Positions 5,381 to 6,656 of a stretch of 6,656 nt of DNA are shown in pieces. Source of the DNA: JBMNNS01 sp050942625 (GTDB taxonomy: Bacteria; Bacillota; Dethiobacteria; DTU022; UBA8154); assembly GCA_050942625.1 (NCBI GenBank), contig JBMNNS010000086.1, positions 1 through 6,656 of the forward strand. The letters run 5' to 3'. Positions within the stretch are counted from its first letter, which is position 1; each line of letters opens with the position of its first letter. Under the pieces are notes generated by a model, which was not told the origin of the DNA, ran no database searches, and saw only the letters and a list, made by a program, of their open reading frames with translations. A program made the translations under genes and the position numbers.

Positions 5381-5427
5381 AGCCGGGCAGGAAACCGGGC
5401 AAAAAAATAGAATATAGTAACACAAAT

Positions 5428-5724
5428 AAAGGGCTAAGTGAAAGGGTTGTTGTGAACAAACATGCCCTAAAAAATGCGCTGATTCCAATTGTCACGGTTG
5501 TGGGCTTGCAGTTTGGTTCTCTTCTTGAAGGTGCAGTTGTAGTGGAGGTTGTTTTTGCCTGGCCAGGTTTGGGCAGCCTGCTTGTTGACTCCATATTTGC
5601 CCGTGATTTTCCTATGATACAGGGCTGTGTTTTTTTTATTGCTATTATGTACGTAATTGTGAATTTGCTAGTCGACCTTTCTTATGCCTGGCTGGATCCT
5701 AGAATACGATATGAGGCCAAATAA
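5428..5724 (+). pseudogene. DppB/OppB-type peptide ABC permease, C-terminal remnant
   Basis: Encodes KGLSERVVVNKHALKNALIP and then a clear match to the end of DppB/OppB inner-membrane permeases (BPD_transp_1): the EAA coupling loop, the hydrophobic GLQFGSLLEGAVVVEVVF segment, FAWPGLGSLLVDSI, a last membrane helix (about CVFFIAIMYVIVNLLVDL) and the terminal LDPRIRYEAK. Family members have about 305-320 residues; only about the last 100 remain, so several N-terminal helices are gone. GTG 5452 could start a 90-residue product but would cut through the coupling loop. Homology is clear from KGLSER (5428); EYSNT just before (5410-5424) may be a faint trace. The frame is closed upstream by TAG 5380-5382. 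Upstream sequence is AT-rich repeat, not permease. The stop overlaps the next ATG (TAATG), the ordinary coupled operon junction. Confidence 0.85.
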
Positions 5725-5963
5725 TGCATGATCTAGTTATTAAAATTATTGAAAGTGGGCCCCCTTTTTGGGAGGCCCTGAAAAGATTGAAAAAGCATAA
5801 ATTGGCGATCATTGGGGCAGTGGTTGTTCTCTTGCTCTGTTTTACGGCTTTGTTTGCCCCTTTTTTAGCACCACATGATCCTGTAAAACAGGTATTATCC
5901 CGGCGCTTGCTGCCACCCGGTTGTCCCCAACTTACTATATCCACCTGGAGGATGCCGCTTTAA
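5724..5963 (+). pseudogene. DppC/OppC-type peptide ABC permease, N-terminal remnant
   Basis: Begins MHDLVIKIIES and shows the typical OppC/DppC N-terminus: a basic stretch ALKRLKKHKLA, one membrane helix (about residues 27-49), then FAPFLAPHDPVKQVLSRRLLPP. Normal proteins continue for more than 220 residues with the periplasmic region and five more helices. Here homology ends at about residue 65 (base ~5919), and 13 unrelated codons lead to TAA 5961-5963. Those codons are the ATPase tail that follows, read in the wrong frame, so the gene was cut by a deletion fusing dppC to dppD. The 79-residue product would have one membrane helix and no transport domain. ATG 5724 overlaps the dppB stop. Confidence 0.85.
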
Positions 5964-6087
5964 CCCCAGATGCCCCGACCATAAAGAAATTTGCCATAAA
6001 GAAAAACCAGTGACTGTTGAGGTTGAACCAGAACATTATGTCAGCTGCTGGATGTACTCAGGGAGGTGGCAGTCCTATGCCAGATAA
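5920..6087 (+). pseudogene. DppD/OppD-type ATPase, C-terminal remnant
   Basis: In the frame starting at 5920 the sequence reads VVPNLLYPPGGCRFNPRCP and continues to TAA 6085-6087, with no start codon of its own. This is the oligopeptide/dipeptide transporter C-terminal domain of DppD/OppD ATPases. Four cysteines are spaced C-x5-C-x6-C-x17-C (codons at 5953, 5971, 5992, 6046), a pattern reported to bind a 4Fe-4S cluster in DppD-type proteins. The whole nucleotide-binding domain (Walker A, signature, Walker B, about 270 residues) is missing. The tail begins right where the dppC homology ends, in a different frame, marking the deletion junction near 5916-5922. The end overlaps the OppF/DppF start by 11 bases, as expected of the ancestral operon. 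Confidence 0.85.
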
Positions 6088-6656
6088 TTTCCTGGAAACA
6101 AAGAACCTGACCAAACATTTTCAAACAAACAGCTTTTTAAAGAAAGGCAAGGTAATTCAGGCTGTTGATGGGGTAAGTTTCCATATTGCTAGGAAAGAAG
6201 TGTTTGGTCTGGTTGGTGAGTCAGGCTGTGGAAAATCTACTGTTGGGAGATTGCTCCTGGGGCTTCTAAAACCTACTACAGGACAGGTTTATATCAAAGG
6301 CCTGCCCATCTTTAAGCTTCCCAAAAAGGAGATGCAAATCCTGAGGCGTGAAATGCAGTTAATTTTTCAGGATCCCTTTTCCTCCCTGAACCCCCGTTTA
6401 AACGTGGGGGACATCATTAGGGAACCTTTGGATATACATGTCCAGGCCCCAAAAACAGTTAAAAAGAAAAGGGTTTCGGAACTAATGGAACTTGTTGGTT
6501 TAAATCCCGATGAAGCCGGTAGGTACCCGCATGAATTCAGTGGGGGACAAAGGCAAAGGATTGGTATTGCCAGGGCCCTTGCCCTCAACCCTCAATTTAT
6601 AGTTGCTGACGAACCAGTTTCTTCCCTGGATGTTTCCATGCGGGCGCAAATACTTA
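6077..6656 (+). CDS. OppF/DppF-type peptide ABC transporter ATPase (3' end outside window)
   Basis: 193 codons are visible without a stop or frameshift, from ATG 6077; the gene runs off the window (usual length about 320-330). It is a cytoplasmic nucleotide-binding subunit that pairs with OppD/DppD to drive peptide uptake. Visible motifs: the N-terminal LETKNLTKHF and VDGVSF typical of OppF; Walker A GESGCGKST (47-55); Q-loop FQDPFSSLNPR (97-107); ABC signature FSGGQRQR (154-161); Walker B FIVADEP with catalytic Glu179 (174-180); and the D-loop SSLD (182-185). All are intact. GGGAGGTGG (6061-6069) lies 7 bases before the ATG as a ribosome site. Its partners B, C and D in this window are all broken, so if functional it must serve another transporter; it may also be decaying downstream of the window. 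OppF and DppF cannot be told apart here. Confidence 0.93.
   Translation, partial: MPDNFLETKNLTKHFQTNSFLKKGKVIQAVDGVSFHIARKEVFGLVGESGCGKSTVGRLLLGLLKPTTGQVYIKGLPIFKLPKKEMQILRREMQLIFQDPFSSLNPRLNVGDIIREPLDIHVQAPKTVKKKRVSELMELVGLNPDEAGRYPHEFSGGQRQRIGIARALALNPQFIVADEPVSSLDVSMRAQIL

Noticed and set aside
5699..5944. 81-codon frame on - strand
   Set aside because: Antisense to the permease remnant, with no family resemblance and no plausible ribosome site.

Overview
The window reads as chromosome of a low-to-mid GC, endospore-forming Firmicute, most likely a clostridial lineage. This is inferred from a GerM-type sporulation/germination protein, an ArgRS with the Bacillus-like loss of the first His of HIGH, purine-rich Shine-Dalgarno (SD) sequences, strong sigma-A-type promoters, CCA-encoded tRNAs, and serS, tRNA-Ser and tadA lying together as in Bacillus relatives. 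All recognised genes are on the + strand.

Bases 1-591 are the 3' part of a tandem GerMN-domain protein. A 132-base gap follows, with no T-box consensus, only a weak promoter candidate and a long-looped inverted repeat. argS (727-2442) and serS (2464-3750) form a tight pair; an ATG-TAA start-stop sits between the serS ribosome site and its true ATG.

A textbook promoter (3759-3788) follows serS and drives tRNA-Ser(UGA), tRNA-Ser(GCU) and tRNA-Arg(ACG). The run ends at a rho-independent terminator (4096-4128) only 24 bases before tadA, the deaminase that makes inosine 34 in tRNA-Arg(ACG). A second strong promoter (4644-4672) drives tRNA-Ser(CGA). Bases 727-4794 therefore form a serine/arginine decoding block: two synthetases, four tRNAs they charge, and the enzyme that modifies one of them.

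Next is a cold-shock protein gene (4990-5187). Its leader can form a continuous 13-bp helix that buries the ribosome-binding site, and a competing local hairpin uses the same strand. This is the best candidate in the window for an undescribed regulatory element. A long terminator follows, overlapping a perfect 15-bp tandem duplication, then an AT-rich stretch with four 9-bp tandem repeats.

From about 5428 to the end lies a wrecked oligopeptide/dipeptide ABC transporter operon. It holds the last third of a DppB/OppB permease, the first ~65 residues of a DppC/OppC permease joined out of frame to the last ~55 codons of a DppD/OppD ATPase, and an OppF/DppF ATPase that is intact as far as it can be read. 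Deletions, with no visible insertion sequence, explain this layout; a misassembly cannot be excluded from sequence alone. No CRISPR array, rRNA, phage gene or insertion sequence was seen.
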